Shown here: piece by piece, positions 13,808-23,322 of the stretch | How positions within the stretch are numbered: position 1 is the first letter of the stretch | Layout of the letters: the number at the start of each line of letters is the position of its first letter | IMG/VR virus record: IMGVR_UViG_3300042894_005638 | Location: 1 to 49,425 of that record | Reading direction: 5' to 3' (one strand) | Length of the DNA stretch: 49,425 nt | Origin: a virus | Translations under genes and position numbers: made by a program | Notes under the pieces: generated by a model | Database searches by the model: none | Told to the model about the DNA's origin: nothing | What the model saw: only the letters and a program-made list of their open reading frames with translations

Positions 13808-15718
13808 TTATCTTTTCATTTCCAATAATATCTCGGTAATGATTCTATTTTTTATTTTAACTTTTTCTTTAGTTTTAATTGCTTCTGTAATATGTCGTTT
13901 AACTTTTGTATTAAGTGATTCATAAACAGCATTTTCTGTTGCAAAATTCTCATCAGAAAATTGCGCTTTCAATTGTATTCCATTGATAGTACCACCCCTT
14001 AATAATCTTTTTATATCGGCAAGTTTTAATTCTTTTCTAATCATATTAAATGGTAATTTGTCACTACTTACATTTGGAAAATCTTCTCTTGTAAATGGAG
14101 TAAAATTATCATCATTAATTACATTTGTGGCAATACATCTATTTAGGTAATATAAATTTTCATAAACATTTTTTGTTTGTCTTGTACCTAAAAACGCACT
14201 TGTTAAATAAATTTTGAAGTTCTCTCTAACACGTTCTGGTTTGTCTGCACAAGCCGCAGGAATATTTCTTACCGCCTGTCTTCCTGACTGCATTAAAAAT
14301 AACTTTAATGTTGAGTTTGTACCAAGAAATTTACCAAAAGTAAATTCACTATATTGAGTTGCAGCATCACCCTCAAGTGGAATTAATCCTGATGAGTTTT
14401 CAAGATCAATTGTTTGTCCTGCATAATTAGTCATAGGATAATCATCAGGGTATTTTAGTAAATCACCAGTTAATCCCTCTAACTCTAATAACTCATTGTA
14501 ATCATCAAAATAGTTAGATCTTGCATCATATTGACTAATTGCGAACTGAATACTTCCTTCACCAGCAATACCTAAAGTTGGATCGACGTTCATGGTTTCT
14601 ATCTTAACTTTAGGTGAAAAAGTTTCACCGTCATCATTAATAAAACCAAACATACACCTTAACTTATCTTGTCTATTAGACATTGATTCACAAAAAGTTA
14701 AAGAATTAAATTTTTGTTTGGTTGCATCTTCTTCGTCGTCATCAGATGATGAACCTCCACTACCTGATTTATTATCAGATGTACCATACTCACTTTTTTT
14801 AATTTCATTTTCACTACCCGATCCCTGTGATAATGAACCAAACATATCTGATGAAGAACCACCACCACCTATGATTTTACTAAAATCAACAACTTGTTCA
14901 TCTAATGAAAATTTGAAACTTGAGTTACCTGGTTTCCAACTTAGTCCTTTATTTGAATACTCTAATTTATTACCTTTTTCTAAATAACCCCAAAGTAAAT
15001 CATAAAAGAAAATAACAACCAACGTGTTGTCTTCATAAGTTATTTCATTTTTTGTTTTCATAGGTTTTACGGCACCAACACTCAAAAGTTTACCTGAACT
15101 ATCTCTTTTTGCATTGTATTTTTTAGCATAAGCCCACATATAATTAGATACACCGTCTAATGCCTTATATGGTACTGTATTACCTGTAATTCCAATTAAA
15201 ATGCCGTCCTCAATGTTTCCATCATTAATATAGTCTTGTAATATTTTCTTTTGTTCGTCAGCAGTTTTTGCGACAGTTGTCACATTTATAAAACTTGATG
15301 CAAGTTCTATTTCTTTTTTTGCTTCCTCAACTGAAATTTCTTTTTTACCAAGTTGTTTAAAAAGAGCATTCTCTGTACGTATCCCAAAATAACCATCTTG
15401 GGTTGTACCAATCACTTTTTGTAATTTATAAATAACACCTTCTTTGTTTGGGTTAGTTCTTGACGCCCCTTCATCTTTACAACATTTTTTTAATGTACCT
15501 GTTGTACATACGGTATATGATGTACATTGTTTTCCTGTTGTAGTTTTTTTAGGAGACGAAGGTGAAGGCGAAGGAGGTCCTGTAACAACACCGTCTGCAG
15601 GAGGTCCTGTAACAACACCTGATGGAGGAGGTCCTGTAACAACACCTGATGGAGGAGGTCCTGTAACAACACCTGATGGAGGAGGTCCTGTAATTTGTTC
15701 GGTTAAATTATTTATCAC
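13808..15718 (-). CDS. PG-binding-like large protein with Pro-rich repeats, 636 aa
   Basis: Starts most likely at GTG 15718 giving (M)INNLTEQ, eight bases after the previous stop; an in-frame ATG at 15772 would overlap the previous gene by 46 bases. Residues 8-50 are tandem TGPPPSGVV repeats coded by 27-bp DNA repeats. Next comes a Cys-containing segment and a peptidoglycan-binding-like stretch (EGVIYKLQKVIGTTQDGYFG). The middle has Gly/Ser/Asp-rich linkers (GGGGSSSD, SDDDEED). The last third holds a compact unknown domain. Not a known enzyme; read as a virion-associated or wall-binding protein. Confidence 0.75.
   Translation of the reverse strand: MINNLTEQITGPPPSGVVTGPPPSGVVTGPPPSGVVTGPPADGVVTGPPSPSPSSPKKTTTGKQCTSYTVCTTGTLKKCCKDEGASRTNPNKEGVIYKLQKVIGTTQDGYFGIRTENALFKQLGKKEISVEEAKKEIELASSFINVTTVAKTADEQKKILQDYINDGNIEDGILIGITGNTVPYKALDGVSNYMWAYAKKYNAKRDSSGKLLSVGAVKPMKTKNEITYEDNTLVVIFFYDLLWGYLEKGNKLEYSNKGLSWKPGNSSFKFSLDEQVVDFSKIIGGGGSSSDMFGSLSQGSGSENEIKKSEYGTSDNKSGSGGSSSDDDEEDATKQKFNSLTFCESMSNRQDKLRCMFGFINDDGETFSPKVKIETMNVDPTLGIAGEGSIQFAISQYDARSNYFDDYNELLELEGLTGDLLKYPDDYPMTNYAGQTIDLENSSGLIPLEGDAATQYSEFTFGKFLGTNSTLKLFLMQSGRQAVRNIPAACADKPERVRENFKIYLTSAFLGTRQTKNVYENLYYLNRCIATNVINDDNFTPFTREDFPNVSSDKLPFNMIRKELKLADIKRLLRGGTINGIQLKAQFSDENFATENAVYESLNTKVKRHITEAIKTKEKVKIKNRIITEILLEMKR
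15573..15692 (-). repeat. 27-bp tandem repeats
   Basis: The unit GGAGGTCCTGTAACAACACC plus seven bases (plus-strand reading) occurs in three near-perfect copies, with one divergent copy at the low-coordinate end and a partial copy at the high end. In the gene they encode TGPPPSGVV. Length variation by slippage is likely. Confidence 0.9.
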
Positions 15719-15725
15719 TTTGTAT

Positions 15726-17552
15726 TTATTTTTGTGTAATTTTATTATCGGTAGAGATAATCCAAGTTGCACCTACTTTTCCACCTTTCATAGCAACCCA
15801 ATTTCCATCAGCATTTTGAGATATTGTCCAACCATCTTTAGTCCATAAATCGTACGCATTTTTACCATCAGGAGTTACCATTAATTTCTTTAAGTTATCT
15901 AATGTATTATAAGAATTTGATGATGGTGCTGGTGGTGCTGGTGGATTCGGTGGTGCTGGTGGATTCGGTGTTCCTCCACCAGTAACAGGTAAATTTTTCT
16001 TAACACCACCTTGCATTACTTCAAAATAAGCTGGTGTTGGTTCACCCCCTTGTGGTTTTTTTGATGGTACAAAATCATAAATTTGTGTAACAACAAGACT
16101 ATAGGTTTCTGGTGTATAAATAACATTATCACAATTCAAACCTGTACCTGGTAAAATCTGTCTTTCTTCTTCTGTTAAATCCCAATAACCTATAATTTCC
16201 GATAAACATTGTGGCATTGTTTCCTCAATGTCATCTATACCTGGTATTCTGTCTACAACATCCCAAATAAAATATCCAACCCTATCAAACATTTCTCTAA
16301 AAATTTCCCAATTACTTAAGAACTTAAATGCACCATAAAGAGCTATAACCATTAAAATCCCTTTAACCAAACCTTTTAATTTTGGGTATAAACCAGGAGA
16401 CAAGTCAGTCATAAACTTATCAAATTTTATTTTAGATACGATTAACCTTTTCCATATTCCCTTTTTAGTTTTACCTTCTTCTGCCAAATCTTTTACTTTA
16501 TCATTATATTTTCTTAAGATTTCAGATCCATCAATGTCATCACCGAGTTTTATTAAACTATCAATATCCATTTTTGACAAATCAGACATAAGCTCTGCTT
16601 GTAGTCCTGGAATTTTACCCCAACCAAAGAAGTTTAACCATCTTTGTAACATATTATAAGCTTTGTTAAATTCTCCGTTCTTTTGTAATTTAGCTAATAA
16701 ATCTTTACCAGTTTTTTTCTCTAATCTATACCTATTAATGATTTCATCTGATTCGTCAAGTAACTCGTCGGTCTCTTCCAACTCATCTTCATACTGTCTT
16801 GGAGATATATACTCTTCATCAGCAAATTCATCGGCAGTATTGTCAATAGCATCATCGGCAGTGTTGTCAATAACATTGTCAACTACATTAGTTGTACCTA
16901 TTGCATTATCTATATCTGCGGTAGCATCATCTATTGTATTTCTTGCATTTCTTGCCGCATCAATATTACTAATAACATCATCAACCCATGCATTAACATC
17001 AGCATCGTTAAGTTTAATTTTTACATCATCAAGTTGCATTATAATAGCGTCCATTATTGGTTCATTAATTATATATTTATCAATTCCCTCTTTTTCTATT
17101 TTCTGAATATATCCAAGTACACTTTCTTCACCGACTTCTGCATTTAATAATGCATCGTTAAGACTAACTGGTTTTCTTGACAGAGCACCATTCAAAATTT
17201 TCATATTAGCAGTAACGTAATCGTCAACTACTTTTGATAATGATTTCGTAACATCGGCAGAATTTTTTTGTAAAAACTCTAAAAACGTTTTTTTAGCCGC
17301 CCCTTGGAAAACGTCATTAATGGTTTTTAACCCTTTTGATGAGAAGTTATCTATGTTTTTTACATTCAATTCATCTAGTAAATCACTTAAAACTTTTCTT
17401 TGTTCTTTGGTTAAATCATCAACTGTACCAGATTTTACTAACGCCTTTGCAAAATCCTTAACCCCGTCTCCTATGGTTTCTAATAATAATGGTTTAACAC
17501 CCATCATAGTTCTAATTCTATTTATTTCAGTGAGTAATTTTTTTGATTCCAT
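15726..17552 (-). CDS. Leader-bearing large protein C, 608 aa
   Basis: The start MESKKLLTEINRIRTMMGV is followed by KPLLLE/T, combining the RIxxMMGV leader seen in the 47.6-49.3 kb genes with an LLE end site. Residues 60-330 are helical and acidic, with repeated NTADDAIDN-type segments. A single hydrophobic segment (GILMVIALYGAFKFL) lies near 395. After a Pro-rich linker (NPPAPPNPPAPP) a small C-terminal domain ends the protein (DGWTISQNADGNWVAM). A TATTTAT box lies about 16 bases before the ATG. No family recognised; an ejected or virion-internal protein is inferred from the leader. Confidence 0.78.
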   Translation of the reverse strand: MESKKLLTEINRIRTMMGVKPLLLETIGDGVKDFAKALVKSGTVDDLTKEQRKVLSDLLDELNVKNIDNFSSKGLKTINDVFQGAAKKTFLEFLQKNSADVTKSLSKVVDDYVTANMKILNGALSRKPVSLNDALLNAEVGEESVLGYIQKIEKEGIDKYIINEPIMDAIIMQLDDVKIKLNDADVNAWVDDVISNIDAARNARNTIDDATADIDNAIGTTNVVDNVIDNTADDAIDNTADEFADEEYISPRQYEDELEETDELLDESDEIINRYRLEKKTGKDLLAKLQKNGEFNKAYNMLQRWLNFFGWGKIPGLQAELMSDLSKMDIDSLIKLGDDIDGSEILRKYNDKVKDLAEEGKTKKGIWKRLIVSKIKFDKFMTDLSPGLYPKLKGLVKGILMVIALYGAFKFLSNWEIFREMFDRVGYFIWDVVDRIPGIDDIEETMPQCLSEIIGYWDLTEEERQILPGTGLNCDNVIYTPETYSLVVTQIYDFVPSKKPQGGEPTPAYFEVMQGGVKKNLPVTGGGTPNPPAPPNPPAPPAPSSNSYNTLDNLKKLMVTPDGKNAYDLWTKDGWTISQNADGNWVAMKGGKVGATWIISTDNKITQK

Positions 17553-17606
17553 ATTTTTGTTTTATTTATAAATATATTATTTTCACAAAAAAAATAATTA
17601 ATCTTA

Positions 17607-20027
17607 TTAATTTGTGTATCTCATATTTTCAGGTAGTTTATCATATTCTTCTTTAGAACAAGGATAACTAATACCAGAAGTTGTTTTACAGAAATAATTA
17701 ACTATATTTTGTGGTGTAGTAGTAGTATTTGTAGTTACAGCTGTAGTAGTAGTGTTTGTGGTTACGGTATTAGTTTGTGATGTATCCACCTCAACTTTAA
17801 CTGGAACTTTTTGTTCTTTGTATTTTATATATTCTTCTTGTGTTGTTTCAACCCAATTTTTCTTTGTATCTTGATAATAATACTTATATTTTTTTCTAAA
17901 TTGTTCATACTCTTGGGAATAAAGCTTGAACGCATTTCTTATTCCACACTCATTTAAGATATACCATTCTGGAATACCTAAATTATTAGACTCTATATCA
18001 GCACAAGTTAAAAGGTTATATGTTTTTGGTTCTTTACCCTCAAAGGTAACTGTATATTCAAAATCCTTTTTATTTGTTGTCATCCACAGCAAAAAGTCAC
18101 AAGCCTCTTCTTTTATTTTGAAATCCGTGTATGCCAGATCTGTACACCCCTTTAATGCTATTTCAAATACGTTAACCCCAGTTAAATCCACTACTTGATT
18201 TTGTTCTTTTTTAGCATCATCAAATCTACGTTCTTTTAATGCTAACCCATAGGCAACTGCGGCATCAATTGTTATTATTTTAATTAACGCTGCAATGTTT
18301 TTGTTTTCCTGACTTTTTGCTTGATCTAATTCTCCCAATAATATTAAATAATCAACATACTCTCTTTGGAATGAAAGGTTACCTGGATTGGCATCTATCC
18401 TTTTTTTAATGTCCTCTCCTATTGCTTGTATATCCTTTTGGGCTTCTGCACTAACCATTTCACTTATTTTTCTGGCATTTTCTTCCGCAGAATCCAAAAT
18501 ACCCCTCAAGTCAGTGCTGTCTTCAACAAATTGACTTCCGCCAATTATACCAGCAATAAAAGCAATATTAATACCCACAAGTTTGTATGTGGATGCATAT
18601 GATTTAGGTAAATCATCAAAAACTTCTTTTGCTGTTTTTTGTGCAAGCTCGGTTACCGTTCCTTTTTCAACAATTTCTTTTAGAATCTTTTCAAGACCCG
18701 CATTAATTTGATCTTGCATTTCTTTAGCACTAAATTTTGAAAGGGATTCTGCTGCTTCCTCTAAATATGTCTCAACAAATTCGGCGGTTTTAGGGTCTAA
18801 ACCTCTAATCCATGATTTTACATCTCCTGGTGTTTGGAAACTCGGTGTGTTTTTTTGGAAATCCGCCAAAAATTTTTCAATATCACCACGCGTCATTAGT
18901 CCAGCTGCTTTCTTGATAAAACCCAATTCATTTAAGATTGGGAAGAAAGCAAATATTAATACCATAGTTGCATCACTGTTTTTCCCTCTTCCCCAAAGAT
19001 ATTTTGCTTCAATCATTGCCATACCAAACTCAGCACCAACCTCAACACCTAAAATAATAAGTCTAGATGCCCACGCACCAACCCTTGCTGCGGTTAAAAA
19101 ATAACTTGCAACCCCTGCAGTTGCAATACCAACAATGATATTAACCGCAAGAAATACAAACGTACCAAAAGCTGAGTCATACCATTGATCAAATCGTGAT
19201 TTTGAATATTCATCTTGGTATCCCTCAAGTTGGAACTCTTTGAAACTTTGTGGTAAAATTGGTAGTGCTTTATTGCCACCTTCTTCTTCGGTTTCATAAA
19301 AACTAACTTCATCAAAGGGTACCAAGTTTCTGAAATAACCTGTTTCTCCACTACCAAAAGGTGTTATAACCCATCCTCTTGATGGGTCATCAGAATATGC
19401 TTCACCTTCACCATTAACATCGTGTAGGTTTCCAATAATTGCTTTTGTTGCGTCATTTAACTGGTATACTAAATAGTAAGTTTTTCCATTCTTTTTTTCT
19501 TTAAAATCTGTACAAGTTTCATATGCAGTAAAATTTTTCACAACACCTTGTAAGTTTGCAAACCATTCATCTTTTGGTAGATATACTTTAATTTTTCTTT
19601 GTCTTGGTTCACCATCTGGATTATAATCTAAACCAGCAAATGAATTTACGGATTCGGCAAGTATGTAAAAGCCTTTATTATCTTGGAAGATACTATTTTC
19701 AAACCCTTTTCCGCCTCTCATTGAATTGTAAGCGTTTGAACTTGAATCAAACAACACTACGTCAAAACATTCCCCCAAGCACATATTATTATTAAAATAA
19801 CCCTTGTGATCACATTCAAACTGTTGCCTATATAAAATTCCTTCTTTGTCTTTCACTTCGGATTTTGAATCTGAATACTCAACCCTGTTTGGACCAATAT
19901 TTAATCTACGATCCATAACAAAATCAGGATCTTCCCTTAAAACATTCTCACCACCTCTTTTGTAGTGAATAAGTCTTTTCATGTTTTCCAATATTGGAAC
20001 TATATTTTTTGTTACATCTTTTTCCAT
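17607..20027 (-). CDS. Large protein D with hydrophobic module, 806 aa
   Basis: The N terminus MEKDVTKNIVPILE/NMKRL has a possible ILE cleavage site and a second candidate (NVLRE) near residue 32, so a divergent leader is plausible. Residues 287-375 are a strongly hydrophobic Gly/Ala-rich module with AKYLWGRGKNSDATMVLIFAFFP, related in layout to the modules of proteins A and B. Residues 380-650 are helical. The tail has Thr-rich sequence (TNTVTTNTTTTAVTT), then a small Cys-containing end. Its ATG lies one base after the stop of the upstream gene at 20029-21618, so they form an operon. Function unknown; a virion-ejected protein is a fair guess. Confidence 0.75.
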   Translation of the reverse strand: MEKDVTKNIVPILENMKRLIHYKRGGENVLREDPDFVMDRRLNIGPNRVEYSDSKSEVKDKEGILYRQQFECDHKGYFNNNMCLGECFDVVLFDSSSNAYNSMRGGKGFENSIFQDNKGFYILAESVNSFAGLDYNPDGEPRQRKIKVYLPKDEWFANLQGVVKNFTAYETCTDFKEKKNGKTYYLVYQLNDATKAIIGNLHDVNGEGEAYSDDPSRGWVITPFGSGETGYFRNLVPFDEVSFYETEEEGGNKALPILPQSFKEFQLEGYQDEYSKSRFDQWYDSAFGTFVFLAVNIIVGIATAGVASYFLTAARVGAWASRLIILGVEVGAEFGMAMIEAKYLWGRGKNSDATMVLIFAFFPILNELGFIKKAAGLMTRGDIEKFLADFQKNTPSFQTPGDVKSWIRGLDPKTAEFVETYLEEAAESLSKFSAKEMQDQINAGLEKILKEIVEKGTVTELAQKTAKEVFDDLPKSYASTYKLVGINIAFIAGIIGGSQFVEDSTDLRGILDSAEENARKISEMVSAEAQKDIQAIGEDIKKRIDANPGNLSFQREYVDYLILLGELDQAKSQENKNIAALIKIITIDAAVAYGLALKERRFDDAKKEQNQVVDLTGVNVFEIALKGCTDLAYTDFKIKEEACDFLLWMTTNKKDFEYTVTFEGKEPKTYNLLTCADIESNNLGIPEWYILNECGIRNAFKLYSQEYEQFRKKYKYYYQDTKKNWVETTQEEYIKYKEQKVPVKVEVDTSQTNTVTTNTTTTAVTTNTTTTPQNIVNYFCKTTSGISYPCSKEEYDKLPENMRYTN

Positions 20028-20028
20028 A

Positions 20029-21618
20029 TTATTTTCCTAATAATCTTATTCCTTGTGAAGCAACAAGTTGTGCTTGTTTTCCTATCAAATCAGTTATTTC
20101 TTTGTTTTCTTTATTGTCATCAAACCAAAACTTTTCATCTGCCGCATCTGTTGATGAACTATAAACACTATTTGCATTCTGTTCCAAAAAATTAGGATTT
20201 TGGGAAGAATAGTTATATTCACCAAACTGTATAGTTGGGGGATATAGAATTTCCTCCAACTGTCCTGAAACACATTTATTAGCAGTTTTTATACCTGTTG
20301 CATCATCAACATCCCCTTCAACTATACCTTCCGCACTAAAAAAACTATTAAACTTACTCAACCAAGGTTTGGCAGTCTCATACTTTATACAAACAGCGAA
20401 ATTTTTTATTTCATTTTTTGAGTTTTTATATTTAAATACAGTAACACCCCCGTCAACAGCACCATATTTATAAAGTCCTGCCCAAGATAACCTTAAACAT
20501 TCATTATAGGTGAGCATCCTACAATCTTCAGGATATTCATAAGTAACTTTCCTTGTTAAAGCTGGGTTATCTTTACTAAAATCAACATTTTTTATTATTG
20601 CAGCTAGTCTGTCACCTTGTGGACGTTTCCAACCGTCCTTATTGTTTTTTTCTTTATAATAATATCTTGTATCTTCAATTACAAGTGGTGTTTTTGTAAA
20701 TTCAAGCATCCCACCACTATAGTTGCCTTTTTCCATTTTTACATAATCATATGATTTGTCATTCACCTTATTAAATGTCCAATATAAACTTTTTGATGGT
20801 TTACACTCCTCATTTTTTTGATTAATATAATATTTATCCCAACCTTCCTCGTTTACTGTTTCTTCACCATTATCACTTATTCTAACACAATAATAAGAAA
20901 ATAACCTTTTAGCTCTATAATCATTATAAGGTTCATTTGCGTCATGGTATTTTGCTGGTTCTAAAAATGGCACTATTATACCCTCTTGTTCCTTTCTATA
21001 ATCCATAACGTATGGTACTGTAATTAACTTACCGATTGCTGCTGTTTTATAAGTAATTAATTGACTCATAACATTTGTAGAATCATCCTCACCTAAACTT
21101 GGGTAAGTTTTTGTGTAAGGAGCATCAACATAAGAGTTATATACGGCATCTTCCCAACCATCTTCATATCTTCCTTGATCGATAACACCTTGATTATATA
21201 GTAAATCCCAATATTTAGGGTTATCCCTACCCAATTTTTTTTGTAACTGTTTAAACTCATCTGATTTTTTATCAATTTTTCTTCTTCCTGAAATGACATC
21301 ATCATATTCCGCAAATGTTAACTCATTCCATTTATCCCAATATTCAACGTACTGAATCCATCCCTGTTTGTATTTCATCTCCCACAATTTGATATTGTCT
21401 TCTCCTAATTTTTTGACTATCTCTTTTACCTCTGGTGATAATTTTTCTACTTTTATCTTTCCGGCAATAATATCATTTTCTCTTTGGGTTAAAGGTTCAG
21501 TTTCTTCTAAAATATAATTTTTATTTTCCTGAATAATTTTTTTACTAACAGGAGAATGATTATTATTAAAATTAATATTAGATAATATTTTATTTATTGT
21601 TTCATCTAAATTTTTCAT
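20029..21618 (-). CDS. Large protein E, 529 aa
   Basis: No recognised family. The N-terminal 50 residues contain SKKIIQE/N and NYILEE/T, two sites of the (I)xE type. Residues 45-130 hold a twice-repeated unit of about 45 residues: a D(I/V)I(A/S)G(K/R) segment, then LGxDNxKxWxxxYxQG, seen at about 46-86 and 104-150. The remainder is Tyr/Lys-rich with several Cys and no membrane segment. Upstream it overlaps the 79-aa gene by four bases (start/stop coupling) and downstream it abuts the 806-aa gene, making a three-gene unit from the box before 21854. Possibly one structural complex. Confidence 0.75.
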   Translation of the reverse strand: MKNLDETINKILSNINFNNNHSPVSKKIIQENKNYILEETEPLTQRENDIIAGKIKVEKLSPEVKEIVKKLGEDNIKLWEMKYKQGWIQYVEYWDKWNELTFAEYDDVISGRRKIDKKSDEFKQLQKKLGRDNPKYWDLLYNQGVIDQGRYEDGWEDAVYNSYVDAPYTKTYPSLGEDDSTNVMSQLITYKTAAIGKLITVPYVMDYRKEQEGIIVPFLEPAKYHDANEPYNDYRAKRLFSYYCVRISDNGEETVNEEGWDKYYINQKNEECKPSKSLYWTFNKVNDKSYDYVKMEKGNYSGGMLEFTKTPLVIEDTRYYYKEKNNKDGWKRPQGDRLAAIIKNVDFSKDNPALTRKVTYEYPEDCRMLTYNECLRLSWAGLYKYGAVDGGVTVFKYKNSKNEIKNFAVCIKYETAKPWLSKFNSFFSAEGIVEGDVDDATGIKTANKCVSGQLEEILYPPTIQFGEYNYSSQNPNFLEQNANSVYSSSTDAADEKFWFDDNKENKEITDLIGKQAQLVASQGIRLLGK

Positions 21619-21854
21619 AACAAAGTATTCGCTTTTCCTCTTGCAATTTTATTAAGTGATTTCCATGTCACTTTATCGTCAATTTGATTTGCATTACTTC
21701 TTACCAAACCTGTTTCCCACTTTGTAACAGTAGGGTAAGTGCCCCCACCACTTGCTCCTGCCGCGGGTGCCGCATCTTGTTCTTTCATTTCACCATCAAT
21801 GTTTTGGTTACGTGTGTATTTTTCCATCAATGTTATTAAATCATCAAGTTGCAT
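21615..21854 (-). CDS. Small 79-aa protein heading the D/E operon
   Basis: MQLDDLITLMEKYTRNQNID starts it; a Gly/Ala-rich linker (APAAGASGGG) follows, then a basic C-terminal part. No known family. A TATTTAT box lies about 14 bases before the ATG, and the stop overlaps the next start by four bases. It may act as a small partner of the large proteins encoded behind it. Confidence 0.7.
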   Translation of the reverse strand: MQLDDLITLMEKYTRNQNIDGEMKEQDAAPAAGASGGGTYPTVTKWETGLVRSNANQIDDKVTWKSLNKIARGKANTLL

Positions 21855-21875
21855 AAAATATTTCTTTATAAATAG

Positions 21876-21905
21876 TTGTAGGATACAAAAAAAAATGTAT
21901 CTTTG
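21876..21905 (+). promoter_or_regulatory. Host-type promoter of the lipoprotein gene
   Basis: Plus strand TTG-N19-TATCTTTG with the -7 element at 21898-21905, leaving a 22-base leader before the ATG at 21928. Confidence 0.7.
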
Positions 21906-21927
21906 TAATTATATAAATTATAACACT

Positions 21928-22431
21928 ATGAAAAACCTTTTTGTATTCTTCGCTATCATTTTTTCTTTAACTTCTTGTGTAAAGTATACACAACCTAAAC
22001 TTTTGTCTTTGAATGGTGAATATCGTATTGATAAAATCACTTATGAAGAAATTGATAATACCGATACAAACGAGTTTATGGTATTTTATCCTGGTGATAT
22101 GTATATCAACCCAAATGAGAGTTCTCACTTTGACACAATAGCTGTTGGTTTTTACAGATTACACATGGACAATGTTATAATGAGATTTTGTCCAAATCCA
22201 ATGCCTGACGGTTCTACAGTATGGGGTGAAGAATATTTTTACGAAGTTGTTGGTGAAACAAATTCAAACTTGGGTAACCTTATTGTTAATTTTGATGGAA
22301 CAAGAAAAGTATTCAATATAATTGAGGATGGGAATGAAACTTTGGTTTTACGTTCAACAGGACAGTGGGCTTCAGGTTCATCAGGTGCTAACGAATCAAT
22401 CACCCTTTTTCTAACAAGAGTAGGTCCGTAA
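21928..22431 (+). CDS. Secreted lipoprotein, lipocalin-like
   Basis: 167 aa. Residues 1-17 are a signal peptide (MKNLFVFFAIIFSLTSC) ending in the lipobox LTSC, so Cys17 should be lipidated and the protein anchored in a host membrane. The mature part begins with LNGEYRIDKITYEE, the usual opening of lipocalin-like domains of Bacteroidota, and is rich in beta strands. It has a host-type promoter and a terminator of its own. Phage lipoproteins made early often block further infection; that role is inference. The ATG at 21928 is required by the signal peptide. Confidence 0.82.
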   Translation: MKNLFVFFAIIFSLTSCVKYTQPKLLSLNGEYRIDKITYEEIDNTDTNEFMVFYPGDMYINPNESSHFDTIAVGFYRLHMDNVIMRFCPNPMPDGSTVWGEEYFYEVVGETNSNLGNLIVNFDGTRKVFNIIEDGNETLVLRSTGQWASGSSGANESITLFLTRVGP

Positions 22432-22450
22432 GTAATTACGGACTTTTTTA
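22423..22450 (+). terminator. Terminator of the lipoprotein gene
   Basis: Stem GTCCGTA/TACGGAC followed by TTTTTTA, overlapping the end of the coding sequence. Confidence 0.8.
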
Positions 22451-22750
22451 TATTATTTCAGCTTTGGGTAATTTTTTTGGGTTTACAATGTAATATTCAT
22501 TTAGAAACGATAAGAGTTGTTCTTCATCAATTGATTGGAAATCTTCATCGTCCTCCTCCTCAATATCGTCTTCATCAATAAAAAAGTTAAAGGACTCTTC
22601 AATTAAGTCATAACCAAATTCTTTTGCTTCTTGAAGATTTATTGTATCATTTCTAATCTCATCTTCTGAATCACTTGTTAATCTAAAAGAAACCTCAACT
22701 TGTTTTGTTCCTTCATATAGATAATAAAAAGTAATTTCTTGTATTTCCAT
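22448..22750 (-). CDS. Acidic small protein, 100 aa
   Basis: MEIQEITFYYLYEGTKQVEV opens a short beta-rich part, then a very acidic segment (IDEDDIEEEDDEDF) and a C-terminal helix. No family recognised. It starts two bases after the stop of the upstream gene at 22753-23310, so it is the distal gene of that transcript. Its high charge resembles phage DNA mimics and scaffold proteins, but nothing specific supports either. Confidence 0.7.
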   Translation of the reverse strand: MEIQEITFYYLYEGTKQVEVSFRLTSDSEDEIRNDTINLQEAKEFGYDLIEESFNFFIDEDDIEEEDDEDFQSIDEEQLLSFLNEYYIVNPKKLPKAEII

Positions 22751-22752
22751 TT

Positions 22753-23310
22753 TTAATTGTATTTCCTAAATCTTCTAAACATATCTAACGACTCGTTTAG
22801 TTTCTCCATAAAGTCAGGTAATTCCTCATCATCTACCTCATCACGAAAACTATCACCTTCTACTTCATAATTCATAGGGCCTGCCATATCTTCATCAAAA
22901 TCCCTATCAATATCATATTCATAATCTTCTTCTAATTCATCAAAACTAATCATAATACCCATCATATCATCATCCCCACATTCACCACAACCATCAGTTT
23001 CTTTTCCAAGAGAAATGTATTCAGAGTCATTGTCAAAATCAACAGTTCCGTTTTTTAAGTCATTTGGACCATCACCAATTCTATCTCTTCTATCAATATC
23101 TTCGTTAATACCCATATTAGTATAAGGTTTTACAACACCTTTATTTGAAACTGTAATACCTTCCTTATCGTTTGCAAAATCCTGAACATATAATGGTTGT
23201 TGATTTGAGCCTTGAGCATATTCTGTAACATAACCATCATAGACAGTTTTATGTTTATCTAATATATCATTTTTTTCTGCCTGTGACATTTTGAAAAAAT
23301 ACTGTGCCAT
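22753..23310 (-). CDS. Acidic protein with type B leader, 185 aa
   Basis: The N terminus MAQYFFKMSQAEKNDILDKH aligns with the leaders of 37505-38017, 39499-40083 and 42301-43296 (pattern EKxxIL, a His or Tyr two residues later, then an xxE end; here YVTE/Y near residue 30). The rest is highly acidic with a CGECGDDD motif near 115 and no membrane segment. It lies 13 bases behind the DUF4314-like gene and before the 100-aa gene, so the three probably form one transcript. Inferred to be packaged like other leader proteins. Confidence 0.75.
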   Translation of the reverse strand: MAQYFFKMSQAEKNDILDKHKTVYDGYVTEYAQGSNQQPLYVQDFANDKEGITVSNKGVVKPYTNMGINEDIDRRDRIGDGPNDLKNGTVDFDNDSEYISLGKETDGCGECGDDDMMGIMISFDELEEDYEYDIDRDFDEDMAGPMNYEVEGDSFRDEVDDEELPDFMEKLNESLDMFRRFRKYN

Positions 23311-23322
23311 AACTTTTTGTTT

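Noticed and set aside
14592-14987. Plus-strand ORF of 131 aa
   Set aside because: Antisense to the 13808-15718 gene, no promoter, composition typical of a shadow.
16663-17106. Plus-strand ORF of 147 aa, Ser-rich and hydrophobic
   Set aside because: It lies wholly opposite a well-supported leader protein gene; its Ser/Leu-rich composition is the usual shadow of an acidic, Asn/Asp-rich coding strand.
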